Shown piece by piece: positions 33,879 to 43,167 of a stretch of DNA of 47,563 nt (its first letter is position 1; the number at the start of each line of letters is the position of its first letter). Source of the DNA: Chersky-299 sp963749535. Its GTDB lineage: Bacteria; Actinomycetota; Thermoleophilia; RBG-16-64-13. The notes beneath the pieces are model-generated. The model was not told where the DNA came from and made no database searches. It was given only the letters and a program-made list of their open reading frames with translations. The position numbers and the translations under genes are program-made. The stretch spans positions 1 through 47,563 of the forward strand of contig CAVVNF010000038.1 in the NCBI GenBank assembly GCA_963749535.1, written 5' to 3'.

Positions 33879-36299
33879 CTACGGGGTCCGGTCGCCGGGT
33901 TGACGCCCGCCCCTCGTCCGCCCGGGTAGGTCGTTCGTACCCGATCCCGGGCGCATAGTGCGCACTCGTCCGGTCCCGTGTCCGGTGTCCGGAAGGATGG
34001 CGTCCAGCCACCGCGGCATCCACCAGTTGGCCTTGCCGAAGTAGCGCATGAGGGCCGGGAGGAGCGCCATTCGGATCAGCACCGCGTCGAGAGCCACGGC
34101 CAAAGCGATCCCAAGCCCCAACATCTTGGTTTCTGAGACGCCGGTGAACACGAATGCTCCGGTCACTATGATAACCAGCAGAGCGGCACTCAGGATGATG
34201 CGGCCGGTGTGAATGAGCCCGTCCGACACGCTGCGAGACTTATCGTGTTCGTGCAGCCACGATTCGTGCATCCGCGTGAGCGAGAAGACGGCGTAGTCCA
34301 TGGTTATCCCGAAGAGGACGCACAGCATCACCACCGGGATGATGGCGTCGATCGTCCCAGTGGCTGTGAATCCCAGCGCCGCCTCGTAGCGCGACCCCTG
34401 GAACAGCCAGACGATAGCCCCATAACCCATGACGATAGTGAGCGTGTTGACCAGCACGGCGAGCAGCGGCAAGAGGAGGCTACGCAGCAGGAATAGAAGG
34501 ATGATGAAGGTCGTCAGGGCGATCCACGCAAGAACCCAGGGCAAACGGCCGGACAACTCGCTGAAGAAATCCCGGTCGTTCGCCGTTTCACCCGCCACAT
34601 GTACCGCAAAGCCGGCCGGAACTTGCATCTGCATGATGGTTTTGCTCAAGGTCTGCGCTTCCGCGGAGGAGGGGGCGGCCTTGGACACCACGCGGTACAG
34701 CATGGCCTCGGGCCCAACCGACCCTTTCACGAGCGTCTGGATCTGGCCCATCTGCTGCGCGGTTATCGTCGTGCCATTGGGCAGCTTGAGCCCTCCCGAA
34801 GGGATGTCCAGGCTCGCATTGGGGTTGGTGAGAAGGGGCTGGAACTCCTGCCAAAGGCCGGCCAACGCGGTAATGTCCGTCAGTCCGGGAAGGTTGAAGG
34901 GGCTGGTCACCGAAGCCACGCCCGGAGTGGCCGCCAACTGCTGGCCGAAGGTGTACAGGCTGGCGGCCTTCGCCATGTCGATCGTGCCACCGACTCCGTC
35001 CCACGTGACCAATACGGATATGGGAGACAACGCCGAGAGGTCGAATTGAGAATCGAGGATCTCGTAGCCTCGGCGAGACTCTGTGGATGCCGGCAGCGCC
35101 GTGGCCGAGGTCATCGCCGTCCGCATATGCAGGATCGGCGACGCAGCGACCGCCACCAACGCCAGACTCACGGCCGCGACAAGCCATGGGCGTCTGGTGA
35201 GGAAGCTGGACCAACCCGTCCAGAAACGGCCGCGGACCGCACGACGTTGCGGGACGATCCTCACCGCGTTCACGCGGTTGCCGAGCAGCCCCAGGAGCGC
35301 CGGCATGAAGGTGAGGGAAGCGGCTACCGAGAAGAAGACTACGAGGGCACCGCCGATTCCAAGTGAACGCACGGCAGGGAAGGGAATGAACGCCATCCCC
35401 ACTACACCCACGACAACAGCTATCCCGCTGAAGAAGACGGAGCGTCCGGCCCTGGCTACCGTCGTGACCACCGCCTCCTCTGTCGGCGCGCCCGCGCGGA
35501 GTTCCTCCCGGAACCGGGCCACGATGAAAAGCGCATAGTCGATAGCCACTGCCAACCCGAGGAGGGTCGCGGTGTTCATGGAGAAGATGGACATGTTGGT
35601 CACGCGACCGAGCAGGTACAGGCCGCCGAGGGTCACCGATACGGCGAGCCCGCCAGTGATGACGGGCAGGGCGGCCGAGACCAGGGTGCCGAACAGCAGG
35701 ATGAGGGCGACGAGCGCGACCGGCAGTGCGTACAGCTCGATCTTGCGGAGGTCGCGCATTGAGATCGCCGATAGGTCGGCGTTCACGGCAGGTTCGCCGG
35801 TGACGTAGGACTGCAGAGAGGTGCCGGCCGTAGCTGCGGAAGAAGAGCTGGCTAGCGCCGCGCGGATCCGTTGCGTCTCCAACTGTACCGACTGTGAGGC
35901 TGCGTTGAAGGTGAGCACCGCCACCGAGCTCTTGCCGTCCTTTGAGACCAGTTGGTCGCTGTCTGTGCTGGCGTAAGTCTGGATGCTCGCTAGCCCAGGG
36001 ATACGGGCGGCGGTTATCGACGCGAGTGCGCTGTCCTCCGCGGCGATGAACTCCTTGCCGCGTGCATCAAGGTCCTTGCTCGTGAATACGACCACCAGAT
36101 TGGTCTGTCCGAGTTTCAGACGGTCTTGGATGAGTGTCGCCGCTTGTTGGGAAGGAGCTCCGGGATCCGAAAACCCACCCCCCTGGAGGACCGTGGTCAA
36201 ATACGGAGTGGCTATCAATCCCCCGGCAAAAAGGAGGACCCAGACTCCGACGACTAGCCAGCGGAACCGGAAAGAGAATCGGCCGAGTGCAGCAAACAT
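33879..36299 (-). CDS. MMPL/RND-superfamily transporter
   Basis: The 806-residue protein has the duplicated MMPL layout. A first helix (RWLVVGVWVLLFAGGLIATP) precedes an extracellular domain (from GGGFSDPGAPSQQAATLIQD), followed by five or six helices containing GLAVAIDYALFIVARFREEL, the proton-relay motif of helix 4. The whole is repeated in the second half, with FGITMDYAVFSLTRMHESWL. Such proteins export lipids or hydrophobic drugs by proton exchange. The TetR gene lies immediately upstream in the same direction and probably regulates it. Confidence 0.95.
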   Translation of the reverse strand: MFAALGRFSFRFRWLVVGVWVLLFAGGLIATPYLTTVLQGGGFSDPGAPSQQAATLIQDRLKLGQTNLVVVFTSKDLDARGKEFIAAEDSALASITAARIPGLASIQTYASTDSDQLVSKDGKSSVAVLTFNAASQSVQLETQRIRAALASSSSAATAGTSLQSYVTGEPAVNADLSAISMRDLRKIELYALPVALVALILLFGTLVSAALPVITGGLAVSVTLGGLYLLGRVTNMSIFSMNTATLLGLAVAIDYALFIVARFREELRAGAPTEEAVVTTVARAGRSVFFSGIAVVVGVVGMAFIPFPAVRSLGIGGALVVFFSVAASLTFMPALLGLLGNRVNAVRIVPQRRAVRGRFWTGWSSFLTRRPWLVAAVSLALVAVAASPILHMRTAMTSATALPASTESRRGYEILDSQFDLSALSPISVLVTWDGVGGTIDMAKAASLYTFGQQLAATPGVASVTSPFNLPGLTDITALAGLWQEFQPLLTNPNASLDIPSGGLKLPNGTTITAQQMGQIQTLVKGSVGPEAMLYRVVSKAAPSSAEAQTLSKTIMQMQVPAGFAVHVAGETANDRDFFSELSGRLPWVLAWIALTTFIILLFLLRSLLLPLLAVLVNTLTIVMGYGAIVWLFQGSRYEAALGFTATGTIDAIIPVVMLCVLFGITMDYAVFSLTRMHESWLHEHDKSRSVSDGLIHTGRIILSAALLVIIVTGAFVFTGVSETKMLGLGIALAVALDAVLIRMALLPALMRYFGKANWWMPRWLDAILPDTGHGTGRVRTMRPGSGTNDLPGRTRGGRQPGDRTP

Positions 36300-36426
36300 A
36301 GGAGACTCCTGACACTTCCACGCGCGGCCCCGAAACAGGAGGCCGGCGCATCACCGCTATTGATCGCCTGTGAACCCTTCGCTCGCGTGTCGCTCCCTGG
36401 CGGGCTAGGGCGTTAGCTTGCGCCCG

Positions 36427-37062
36427 CTACCGGCCGGAGATCCCTCCGGTCGTGAGCCGAGCCACGTAGGCCTCGAGCACCCTGCGAGGAGCGGCGCTCA
36501 CGTCTTCGGCAACGGCTTCGAGCTCGATGCCGCTCAGCGAGACCATTCCGTGCACCAAGGCCCATACGCCGTAGGCCATCTCGGCCGCCGACTGCTTTGC
36601 GGTGGGCACGAATACTCCCTTTTCAACTCCCTCGCGGAAGGTCTGTCCTATCAGCCGAGCCGCCTCCAAGCCGACTGAGGCGCCGCTTCCCGGTGGCAGG
36701 TTTTCGGACGTGGCACTCAAGATGCAGCGAAGGTCGACGGGGTTGTCGCGGGCGAAGTCCATGTAGGCCATGCCAAGTTGCACCACCCGCTCCTCAGGAG
36801 CGAGGCCGCCTGGGACTCTGCGCAGGTAGGCGTCCAGCCGCGCGAATGACTCTGCCAGCAGCGAGGCGACGATCTCATCGCGGTTGGAAAAATAAGTATA
36901 GAGGGCGGCTGGGCTGAAATCTGCTCGGCGTGCCACCTGCCGAAGCGTGAGTTCCTCGGGTCCCACTTCCAAAAGCAATTCGCGGGCTGCCTGCAAGATC
37001 TCCTGCCTAGTCGCCAAGCGCCTGCGCTCCCGCCTTGACATGCTAATTGTCTCGGGTGTCAC
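36427..37062 (-). CDS. TetR-family regulator of the MMPL transporter
   Basis: The 211-residue protein has the TetR helix-turn-helix RQEILQAARELLLEVGPEEL then TLRQVARRADFSPAALYTYF with SNRDEIVASLL, and a ligand domain of the TetR_C_33/WHG-like type (MAYMDFARDNPVDLRCIL, ALVHGMVSLSGIELEAV). The start is GTG 37062, supported by GGAAGGG five bases upstream. The gene precedes the MMPL transporter on the same strand. TTCNGAA palindromes in its upstream region are likely operators, so it probably represses itself and the transporter. Confidence 0.92.
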   Translation of the reverse strand: MTPETISMSRRERRRLATRQEILQAARELLLEVGPEELTLRQVARRADFSPAALYTYFSNRDEIVASLLAESFARLDAYLRRVPGGLAPEERVVQLGMAYMDFARDNPVDLRCILSATSENLPPGSGASVGLEAARLIGQTFREGVEKGVFVPTAKQSAAEMAYGVWALVHGMVSLSGIELEAVAEDVSAAPRRVLEAYVARLTTGGISGR

Positions 37063-37074
37063 GGTAACCCTTCC

Positions 37075-37137
37075 GTATTCTGAACAGTAGTCGTTCGAAA
37101 AAACGCCATTAAGAGTTCCAAACGGTGTTCGGAATAC
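37075..37137 (-). promoter_or_regulatory. Paired palindromic operators upstream of the TetR gene
   Basis: GTATTCTGAACA (37075-37086) and TGTTCGGAATAC (37126-37137) form an inverted repeat matching at 11 of 12 positions. Each arm itself contains a small TTCNGAA palindrome (TTCTGAA, TTCGGAA), and a related TTCGAA lies between them. They begin 13 bases upstream of the GTG start. This spacing suits two TetR dimers controlling the TetR-MMPL operon. Confidence 0.55.
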
Positions 37138-37186
37138 TATGCCCGAGGGGTCGAAAAGTCAAACTCGCGAATGGACGACCGAACTG

Positions 37187-38380
37187 CTAGCAGGGACGCT
37201 CGCGGAGGTTCGGACCCAACTCCCGCAGCGCGGGCAAGGCCCCATCGACAACGTCCGGCGCGGTGCAATATGCCATCCGGAAATAGCCCGGAGTCCCGAA
37301 GCCGACCCCCGGCACCACAAGCACCTGGCGATCGAGCAGTTCCTGAGCGAAGGCCACGTCGTCCTCTATCGGCGAGCGGGGGAACATGTAGAAGGCGCCC
37401 TCCGGCAGAGTCACGGTATAGCCGGCCTCGACGAGTGCCTGGTAGAGGACGCGGCGGTTGCGTTCGTACAAGCTCAGATCCACGCCCACGCCCTGAAGAC
37501 GGGTGACGACTCGCTGCATCAGGGCCGGGGCGTTCACAAAGCCGAGGATGCGATTGGCGAGGATCAGCCCCTCCATGAGCGTCTCCACGCACGGTATGGC
37601 CGGGCTGGCAGCGAGGTAGCCGATCCGCTCGCCGGCGAGCGACAACTCCTTGGAGTAGCTGCTGGCGATCACCGAGTTCTCGTACGCGGCCATCACGGGC
37701 GGGACACGCACACCGTCGTACACGATGCGGCGGTATGGCTCGTCGGAGATCAGGTAGATGAGGCGCCCCATCTCGTGGGTCTTGCGTCGGAGGAGGTCGC
37801 CGAGGGCGGCCAAGGAATCTGACGGGTAGACGCGTCCCGTGGGATTGTTCGGGGAGTTGAGGAGGATGGCCCGGGTTTTGTCGTTGATAGCCGCGTCGAT
37901 GGCCTGGATGTCGAGCCCGAAGTCCGGTGCGCTGTCGACGGGCCTGAGCACTCCTCCGTGATTGTCGGCGTAGAAGCCATATTCGACGAAGTACGGGCGA
38001 GGGACGATGACCTCATCACCGGGGTCCAGGATAGCTTTGAGGATGACGTTGAGCGCCCCACCGGCGCCAACGGTCATGACCACGTTCGCGCCAGGAACGT
38101 CCACCCCCTGATCCTCGGACAGAAAGCACGCCACCGCTTCGCGCGCCTCAGGATAGCCCGCGTTGGGCATGTAGCCATGAAGTCCGGGAGCGGGATCGTG
38201 GACGAGCTCTTCAATGACTCGCTGAAACTCGAGCGGCGGCTCGACGTTGGGATTGCCCAAGCTGAAGTCGAAGACGTTCTCGCACCCGTGGATCGCCTTG
38301 AGCCGGTCGCCCTCTTCGAACATGCGTCGTATCCACGAGGAGCGCTGGCAAAAACCGTCGATCTTCTTGGCAGTGGGCAT
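37187..38380 (-). CDS. PLP-dependent class I/II aminotransferase
   Basis: The 397-residue protein has the fold-type I markers VMTVGAGGALNVILKAILDP (phosphate-binding loop), LNSPNNPTGRVYPSDS, LISDEPYRRIVYDG (the aspartate that holds the PLP ring nitrogen) and SSYSKELSLAGERIGY (Schiff-base lysine). It is an aspartate-aminotransferase-like enzyme. It often carries the annotation pyridoxal phosphate-dependent aminotransferase in anaerobes. The amino donor is unknown. The N-terminal SLGNPNVEPP and the late PYFVEYGFYADNHGG mark a particular subgroup. It is divergent from a CynX-like MFS gene. Confidence 0.93.
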   Translation of the reverse strand: MPTAKKIDGFCQRSSWIRRMFEEGDRLKAIHGCENVFDFSLGNPNVEPPLEFQRVIEELVHDPAPGLHGYMPNAGYPEAREAVACFLSEDQGVDVPGANVVMTVGAGGALNVILKAILDPGDEVIVPRPYFVEYGFYADNHGGVLRPVDSAPDFGLDIQAIDAAINDKTRAILLNSPNNPTGRVYPSDSLAALGDLLRRKTHEMGRLIYLISDEPYRRIVYDGVRVPPVMAAYENSVIASSYSKELSLAGERIGYLAASPAIPCVETLMEGLILANRILGFVNAPALMQRVVTRLQGVGVDLSLYERNRRVLYQALVEAGYTVTLPEGAFYMFPRSPIEDDVAFAQELLDRQVLVVPGVGFGTPGYFRMAYCTAPDVVDGALPALRELGPNLRERPC

Positions 38381-38403
38381 ACTCCGTCTCCCGCGAGTCC
38401 AGG

Positions 38404-38450
38404 CCGTTACGAACGGTGATCACTATACTGCGGCTTTCTTCCCACGTCGA
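38404..38450 (-). promoter_or_regulatory. Candidate aminotransferase promoter with a downstream palindrome
   Basis: On the minus strand TCGACG (38450-38445), a 17-base spacer and TATAGT (38427-38422) form a plausible promoter ahead of the aminotransferase ATG at 38380. The perfect palindrome CCGTTACGAACGG (five-base arms, three-base centre, 38404-38416) overlaps the expected transcription start and could be an operator. Confidence 0.45.
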
Positions 38451-38544
38451 CGCTGCGGGTAGAATGGCATGGCGCGTGACCTCGTACGGAGAAAGGTAGG
38501 CTGGTCTGACGATCTTGAGGCGTAAAACGCCGGGTCCCATCACG

Positions 38545-39798
38545 ATGCCGGCAACCTCTGGCCGACCGCCGCTGGCCTCGCGCGTCGCGCTCGTGCTCGC
38601 GGTGTTGGGGCTCGTGCTCGTGGCGTTCAACCAGCGACCCTCCGTTGCCAGTGTTCCGCCGGTGCTCGGGAGGCTGGGCCTGGGATCGACGGCCGAGTCC
38701 CTTCTCGTGACCATCCCGGTCCTTTGCTTCGGTATAGGAGCGCTCGCCGGCCCGTTCTTTCGGCGGGTCCTAGGGGAGGAACTTGGGGTCTTCGTTCTGC
38801 TGGCCCTTCTCATTGCTGCAGTCACGACTCGAGCCGTCTTTCTCGGCTGGGCACTTTTTCCGGCGACTATCGTTATCGGGCTTTCCATAGCGGTGCTCAA
38901 CGTGCTCATGCCGAGTTTCGTCAAGCGGCGTTTCCCGGATCGGCCGGGGGGCATGACCTCAGCTTACGTGGCCGCCGCCACGCTCGGCCCGGCGATAGCC
39001 GCGGGCCTCACGGTGCCGGTGCTCCACGCGGCACACGGTTCCGTCCACATAGCCTTGGGGGTGTGGGCGCTGCCGGCGGTCGTGGCGTTAGGCGTGTGGG
39101 CGCCGCAACTCTGGGCGGGCAAGGCCCGGACTCAGGCCGAGGCCCGCGAGACGCGAGATACCGTGACCTCCTACCAACCCGGGGAACGAAATGATGATGC
39201 CGCGGCACTCGGCAAACGGTCGAAGAGCATGTGGGGTCGGCCGCTCGCTTGGCAGGTGATGGCGTACATGGGCATCGGGTCTCTCGTGTTCTACGGTCCG
39301 CTCTCGTGGCTCCCAGAGATCTATCAGTCGCGGGGCCTCTCTGCTGCGACATCGGGCTACTTGCTGTTGGTGATGAATTTCGTCGGCATGGTGGGGGCTC
39401 TCACCGCTCCCCTCTTCGCCGGGCGGGTGCGCGACCAACGGGTGGCGGTGATCGTCGCGGCTGGCGTGACTCTGGCGGGATTCCTCGGCCTGCTCTTCGC
39501 TCCCAATGGACAGGCCTTCTTCTGGATGGCCGTTCTGGGCATCGGTCAAGGGGCGCAGTTCGGGTTGGCGGTGCTTATGATCGTCCTACGCTCGTCGGAC
39601 GGGCACGTGGCCGCCCGGCTGTCGGGCATGGCGCAATCGGGGGGATATCTCATCGCGGCCGCCGGTCCTCTGGTCATGGGCCTCTTGAAGTCTGCCACCG
39701 GCGGATGGGTGATCCCGATCATCTTCCTTATCCTAGCCACCGTGCTGGGGCTGATCATGGGCTACAAAGCGGGTCGGGACCGCGTCATCAGCACATGA
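38545..39798 (+). CDS. CynX/NimT-like MFS permease
   Basis: The 417-residue protein has 12 hydrophobic segments. The first ends in FNQRPSVASVPPVLGRLGLG, where the usual CynX-family N-R-P pattern (LRPAITSVGP) is recognisable. It continues with PVLCFGIGALAGPFFRRVLG and, in the second half, YFG-like VFYGPLSWLPEIYQSRGLSA. Such permeases move cyanate, nitroimidazoles or other small anions; the substrate is unknown. ATG 38545 is a conservative start. A TTG at 38515 is possible, and neither has a clear ribosome-binding site. TAGAAT at 38460-38465 may be its -10 element. Confidence 0.88.
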   Translation: MPATSGRPPLASRVALVLAVLGLVLVAFNQRPSVASVPPVLGRLGLGSTAESLLVTIPVLCFGIGALAGPFFRRVLGEELGVFVLLALLIAAVTTRAVFLGWALFPATIVIGLSIAVLNVLMPSFVKRRFPDRPGGMTSAYVAAATLGPAIAAGLTVPVLHAAHGSVHIALGVWALPAVVALGVWAPQLWAGKARTQAEARETRDTVTSYQPGERNDDAAALGKRSKSMWGRPLAWQVMAYMGIGSLVFYGPLSWLPEIYQSRGLSAATSGYLLLVMNFVGMVGALTAPLFAGRVRDQRVAVIVAAGVTLAGFLGLLFAPNGQAFFWMAVLGIGQGAQFGLAVLMIVLRSSDGHVAARLSGMAQSGGYLIAAAGPLVMGLLKSATGGWVIPIIFLILATVLGLIMGYKAGRDRVIST

Positions 39799-39863
39799 GC
39801 GGCCGCCCGTCCTGAGCGAGCGCCGGCCCCTAGCGGCCGCCGCGACCAGCGCACCGGCGCCGG

Positions 39864-40289
39864 CTAGGCTGGCGGCCGGATCACCGCTAACGCTTCCTCG
39901 ATGCCGAGAAAGTCGACTTCCTCACCGGTCCGCTCGAAGAACAAGACCTGTATCCTCATCTGACCGAGGACGTCAAGTTCTCGGGCGTCTTTCTCGGATG
40001 CGGGCATCACCACAAAGCGGGGCGGCATGCCCTCGACCCACGATCCCTGATACATGGTGGTCAAGGCTTCCTCTGCGGTCGCCTTGAACTCGAAGAGTGC
40101 CCTCGCCAGGTCGTTGTCGCCTCTCACATACAGCTCGTCTCTGAGGCTGAGGGTGTCGCTCGCCACCCGGTAGCCGCGCGCCTCCAACTCGCCGCGCAGG
40201 GCCGCTCGGACTGCCGTCAGCCGGGCCCGGGCCGTCTGCGGCTGGGGGGGCCGCTTCGCGCCGGTGACGCCCTGCTCGATCTCCTCCAT
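39864..40289 (-). CDS. Small protein downstream of the transhydroxylase; possible PD-(D/E)XK-like fold
   Basis: From ATG 40289 (with 40325, inside the upstream gene, as an alternative) the frame gives 141 residues. I do not recognise a named family. The order of a helix (RGELEARGYRVASD), RDELYVRG, ALFEFKATAEEA and a later strand PRFVVMPASEKDARE resembles a restriction-endonuclease-like core with D...ExK. That is only a pattern match by eye. It starts about 20 bases after the stop of the transhydroxylase-like gene on the same strand, so the two are probably cotranscribed. No cysteine cluster or membrane segment is present, so it is not the missing iron-sulfur subunit. Confidence 0.6.
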   Translation of the reverse strand: MEEIEQGVTGAKRPPQPQTARARLTAVRAALRGELEARGYRVASDTLSLRDELYVRGDNDLARALFEFKATAEEALTTMYQGSWVEGMPPRFVVMPASEKDARELDVLGQMRIQVLFFERTGEEVDFLGIEEALAVIRPPA

Positions 40290-40308
40290 CTTGCCGATGC
40301 GGCCCGGC

Positions 40309-42906
40309 CTAGTCGGCCATGCCATCTCCCCAAAGTTCCACCTGGATCAGGCATGAGTTGTTGGCCATGGCGGTCGAGGTGGGAGTGATGAACCGCTTCG
40401 ACGTGAGGATGTTCACGCACCCGGCGCGGTCAGGCGAATCACCGGGCATGCCGATGGGGTCATAGTCCCCGCACGACTCGTACGAGTGAACCGTCCCCGG
40501 AGGTACTCGCTCCGTCAACTGGGCGGCCAGGATGACGGAACCGCGGTCATTGAACGCTCGGACCAGGTCCCCGTCGGCGATGCCCCGCGCCGCGGCATCG
40601 CCCGTGTTGATGCGCATTATCCAGTAAGACCGGCCATCTTCTTTGCGAACCCGGTGGTCCTTCACGTCGTCCGTCCAGGAATCCTTGGCATCGCCCATGG
40701 TGTGGAAGCTGAACCTCGGGTGAGGAGAGACCATCTGGAGCGGGAATCTGTCATACAACTCGCCGGTGTGATGACCCTCCCAACTCTCGATGAATTGCGG
40801 TCCGAGTGCCGGGCGCTCGGGATCGACGGTACCGACAGCCTCGAGCCGCTTGAGGCTGGAAGCAACGAACTCGATCTTGCCGGAGGTCGTCTGCAGGCCC
40901 TCGAGCCGGACGGTGTCCCAAGGGGGCGGTCCCCAGTCCGGCGTGTCTTTCGTGCGTCCTTCGGCGAACCAGCGCAGCGCGGGGGTAGCCGTGTAGTCCT
41001 CGGGCACCGGGACGACGTAGTAGCCCTTCTCCTCGAATTCCTCCCAACTGACCCGCGTGGGGAGATCGCTCGCGTGGAAGACCTGCTTCACCCAGTCGTA
41101 GTCGGTCTTGCCGCCCATGCTGTAGATCTCATAGACACCGAGGCGCTTCGAGAGCTCGGCGAAGATGTCGTAATCGGACTTGGATTCGCCCAAAGGCTCG
41201 ATGCACTTCTTCTCCAAGACCATCATCCGGTGGTTGACCTGGGTGTATCCGTCCGGGCAGTAGCCTGCTGCGTACGCGAACTCGCCGATGTCCACCCGCT
41301 CGAAGTTGGTGCAGGCGGGAAGGATGACGTCCGCGAACTTCGCTTCTCCCTCCATCCAGATCGACTGGTTGACCACGAAGGGCACCTTGTCGGTCTGGTA
41401 GGCCTTGACGTAGCGGTTCGTCTCGGTCATGGTGCCGATAAAGGAGCCACCGTACCGGTAATACATGCCCACAAGCGGGTAGCCTTGGGCCGGATACTCG
41501 TACTTTTGGAACTGCGACTCGATGGACGAGCCGCAAAAACCCTTGCCTCTCCACTCCAGATGCTCGTGGAGCATGGCTTCAGGGATGCGCAGGCGCGGCA
41601 CGATCTGGCCTTCGGTGGAATGGTGCGTGTTACGGGTTGCTCCGCCCTGCGGGAACATGCGATACAGCCAGCGGAAGCCCGCCGCCGAGTTGTCGATGCT
41701 GCAGGAGATGCCACCTTCCGAATAACCGGGGAACATGAACGCGTGGTCTGCAGGGGCGCCCGAGGCCGTGGACCAGATGTTGCTGCCCGGAGTGCCCAGT
41801 CCCTGCATGGCTGCGAGCGCGATCATGGCCCGCGTCCATTCGTTGCCCGTGGCGGAGCGGCACGCGCCGCCCATGCCCCCGAAGCCCCCCGACGCGAGCA
41901 TGGTCTTTTTCGACGCCCATTCGCGTGCCAAAGCCCGTATCTCCCGGGCCGGGACACCGGATTCTCCCTCGGCCCACTCCGGCGTCTTGGCGAGACCGTC
42001 CGCTTTGCCGAGCACGTAGTCCGTCCACTCTGAGAAGCCGGTGGTCCGATCGGCCACGTAGTCCTTGTTGTAGGTGCCTTCAGTAAGCCACGTATGGGCG
42101 ATCGCCAGCGCGAGGGCTACGTCGGTACCCAGGCGGGGAGCCAACCATTTGTCGGAGAAGAGACCGGCGGTGTGATTGAAGTAGGGGTCTATGAAGACCA
42201 TCTTGATGCCGAGCTCTTTCAGCCAGAAACGGCGGCAGGTTCCCTCGAAGGCCGCGTAGCACCCGCTGGTGGTCTCCGGGTCCGCCGACCAGAACACCAT
42301 CATCTCCGTGTTCTTCAGGGCATCTTCCAGCAGGTCGTACTGCTCGGGGATTCCCAGGCGATGGCTGTTGCCCCACATATGCATGGCTCCCCAGTGCCAG
42401 CCTTCCCAGCTGTCGGGGTTGTGCTCGGCGTACGTCAGTCCCACGAGTTCCATGAACCGGTAATAGGCACTGAAGCGGTATCCCACGTTGCCCCACATGT
42501 GGTGTGAACCGGTGGTAGTGAGGATCCCTGCCGGCCCTAACTCCCGCTTGACCCGGATCATCTCGTCCGCCACCAGATCCAGGGCTTCGTCCCAGCCGAT
42601 GGGCTCGTATCCCGAAATTCCGCGGTTCTGGCAGTTGCGCTCGCCGTTCGGGTCGAAGTCGACGCGTTTCAATGGCGTGAGGATGCGCATCGGCGAGTAG
42701 ATCACCGATTTGTGAGCCACGGTCCAGGGGGAGAGGGTGGTTCTTCTCGGAGGCGAAAAGGTACGTCCGCGGGCTTCGATCTTCCAGGAAGCTGCATCTT
42801 GATCGTCGAGGTCGATCGGCGTGATGCGCAGGATCTTGTCGTCCTTCACCTCGACGTAGACAGGGCCACCGGTCGTGCAGTTGGTCAATCTTCGCATCTG
42901 GGACAT
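40309..42906 (-). CDS. Pyrogallol-phloroglucinol transhydroxylase large-subunit homologue (molybdopterin enzyme)
   Basis: The 865-residue protein belongs to the DMSO-reductase family and matches, from memory, the large subunit of Pelobacter acidigallici transhydroxylase (875 residues) along its length. Shared segments include TGGPVYVEVKD, SWKIEARGRTF, SHHMWGNVGYR, HNPDSWEGWHWG, ADPETTSGCYA, PACTNFERVDI and SPHPRFSFHTMGD. With a constant offset of nine, H135, D165 and S166 fall on the known active-site H144, D174 and the Mo ligand S175. Like that enzyme it lacks an N-terminal iron-sulfur site and a Tat signal, so it should be cytoplasmic. The iron-sulfur small subunit is absent nearby. ATG 42906 begins MSQMRRLTN, matching the family start. 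Confidence 0.92.
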   Translation of the reverse strand: MSQMRRLTNCTTGGPVYVEVKDDKILRITPIDLDDQDAASWKIEARGRTFSPPRRTTLSPWTVAHKSVIYSPMRILTPLKRVDFDPNGERNCQNRGISGYEPIGWDEALDLVADEMIRVKRELGPAGILTTTGSHHMWGNVGYRFSAYYRFMELVGLTYAEHNPDSWEGWHWGAMHMWGNSHRLGIPEQYDLLEDALKNTEMMVFWSADPETTSGCYAAFEGTCRRFWLKELGIKMVFIDPYFNHTAGLFSDKWLAPRLGTDVALALAIAHTWLTEGTYNKDYVADRTTGFSEWTDYVLGKADGLAKTPEWAEGESGVPAREIRALAREWASKKTMLASGGFGGMGGACRSATGNEWTRAMIALAAMQGLGTPGSNIWSTASGAPADHAFMFPGYSEGGISCSIDNSAAGFRWLYRMFPQGGATRNTHHSTEGQIVPRLRIPEAMLHEHLEWRGKGFCGSSIESQFQKYEYPAQGYPLVGMYYRYGGSFIGTMTETNRYVKAYQTDKVPFVVNQSIWMEGEAKFADVILPACTNFERVDIGEFAYAAGYCPDGYTQVNHRMMVLEKKCIEPLGESKSDYDIFAELSKRLGVYEIYSMGGKTDYDWVKQVFHASDLPTRVSWEEFEEKGYYVVPVPEDYTATPALRWFAEGRTKDTPDWGPPPWDTVRLEGLQTTSGKIEFVASSLKRLEAVGTVDPERPALGPQFIESWEGHHTGELYDRFPLQMVSPHPRFSFHTMGDAKDSWTDDVKDHRVRKEDGRSYWIMRINTGDAAARGIADGDLVRAFNDRGSVILAAQLTERVPPGTVHSYESCGDYDPIGMPGDSPDRAGCVNILTSKRFITPTSTAMANNSCLIQVELWGDGMAD

Positions 42907-43080
42907 CCTGAACCGACCTTCCTCGCCCGCCCTGCCGGCTTGGCGCTCGTCTCCACGCTGCCAGAATAAGTGCTTTCGCCCCACGGCTACACCCAACAGA
43001 GGATGCTATCAGCGCTTGCCACGGGCGTCGAGGTTTCGAGCCTCGGCCTCGACCTTGGTCGCTGGCTTTAGTCGCGGATC

Positions 43081-43167
43081 TCAGGTGTGGACCTTGACCC
43101 GGACTCCGGCCCCGGACCTCAGGCGTGGACCTCTGACCGGGGAGCCCAGTCGTGGACCCTAGTGACC
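43081..43167. repeat. Three imperfect copies of a 19-23 base unit
   Basis: TCAGGTGTGGACCTTGACC (43081), TCAGGCGTGGACCTCTGACC (43119) and a CCCAGTCGTGGACC...GTGACC copy (43145-43167) share the core GTGGACC...TGACC. The last copy covers the livG stop codon. The rest of the gap up to the transhydroxylase start (42907-43080) shows no gene. Confidence 0.5.

Noticed and set aside
40486..42033. A 515-residue plus-strand ORF opposite the transhydroxylase gene
   Set aside because: It is an antisense shadow of a strongly conserved gene, caused by high-GC codon use; the translation has no recognisable motif.
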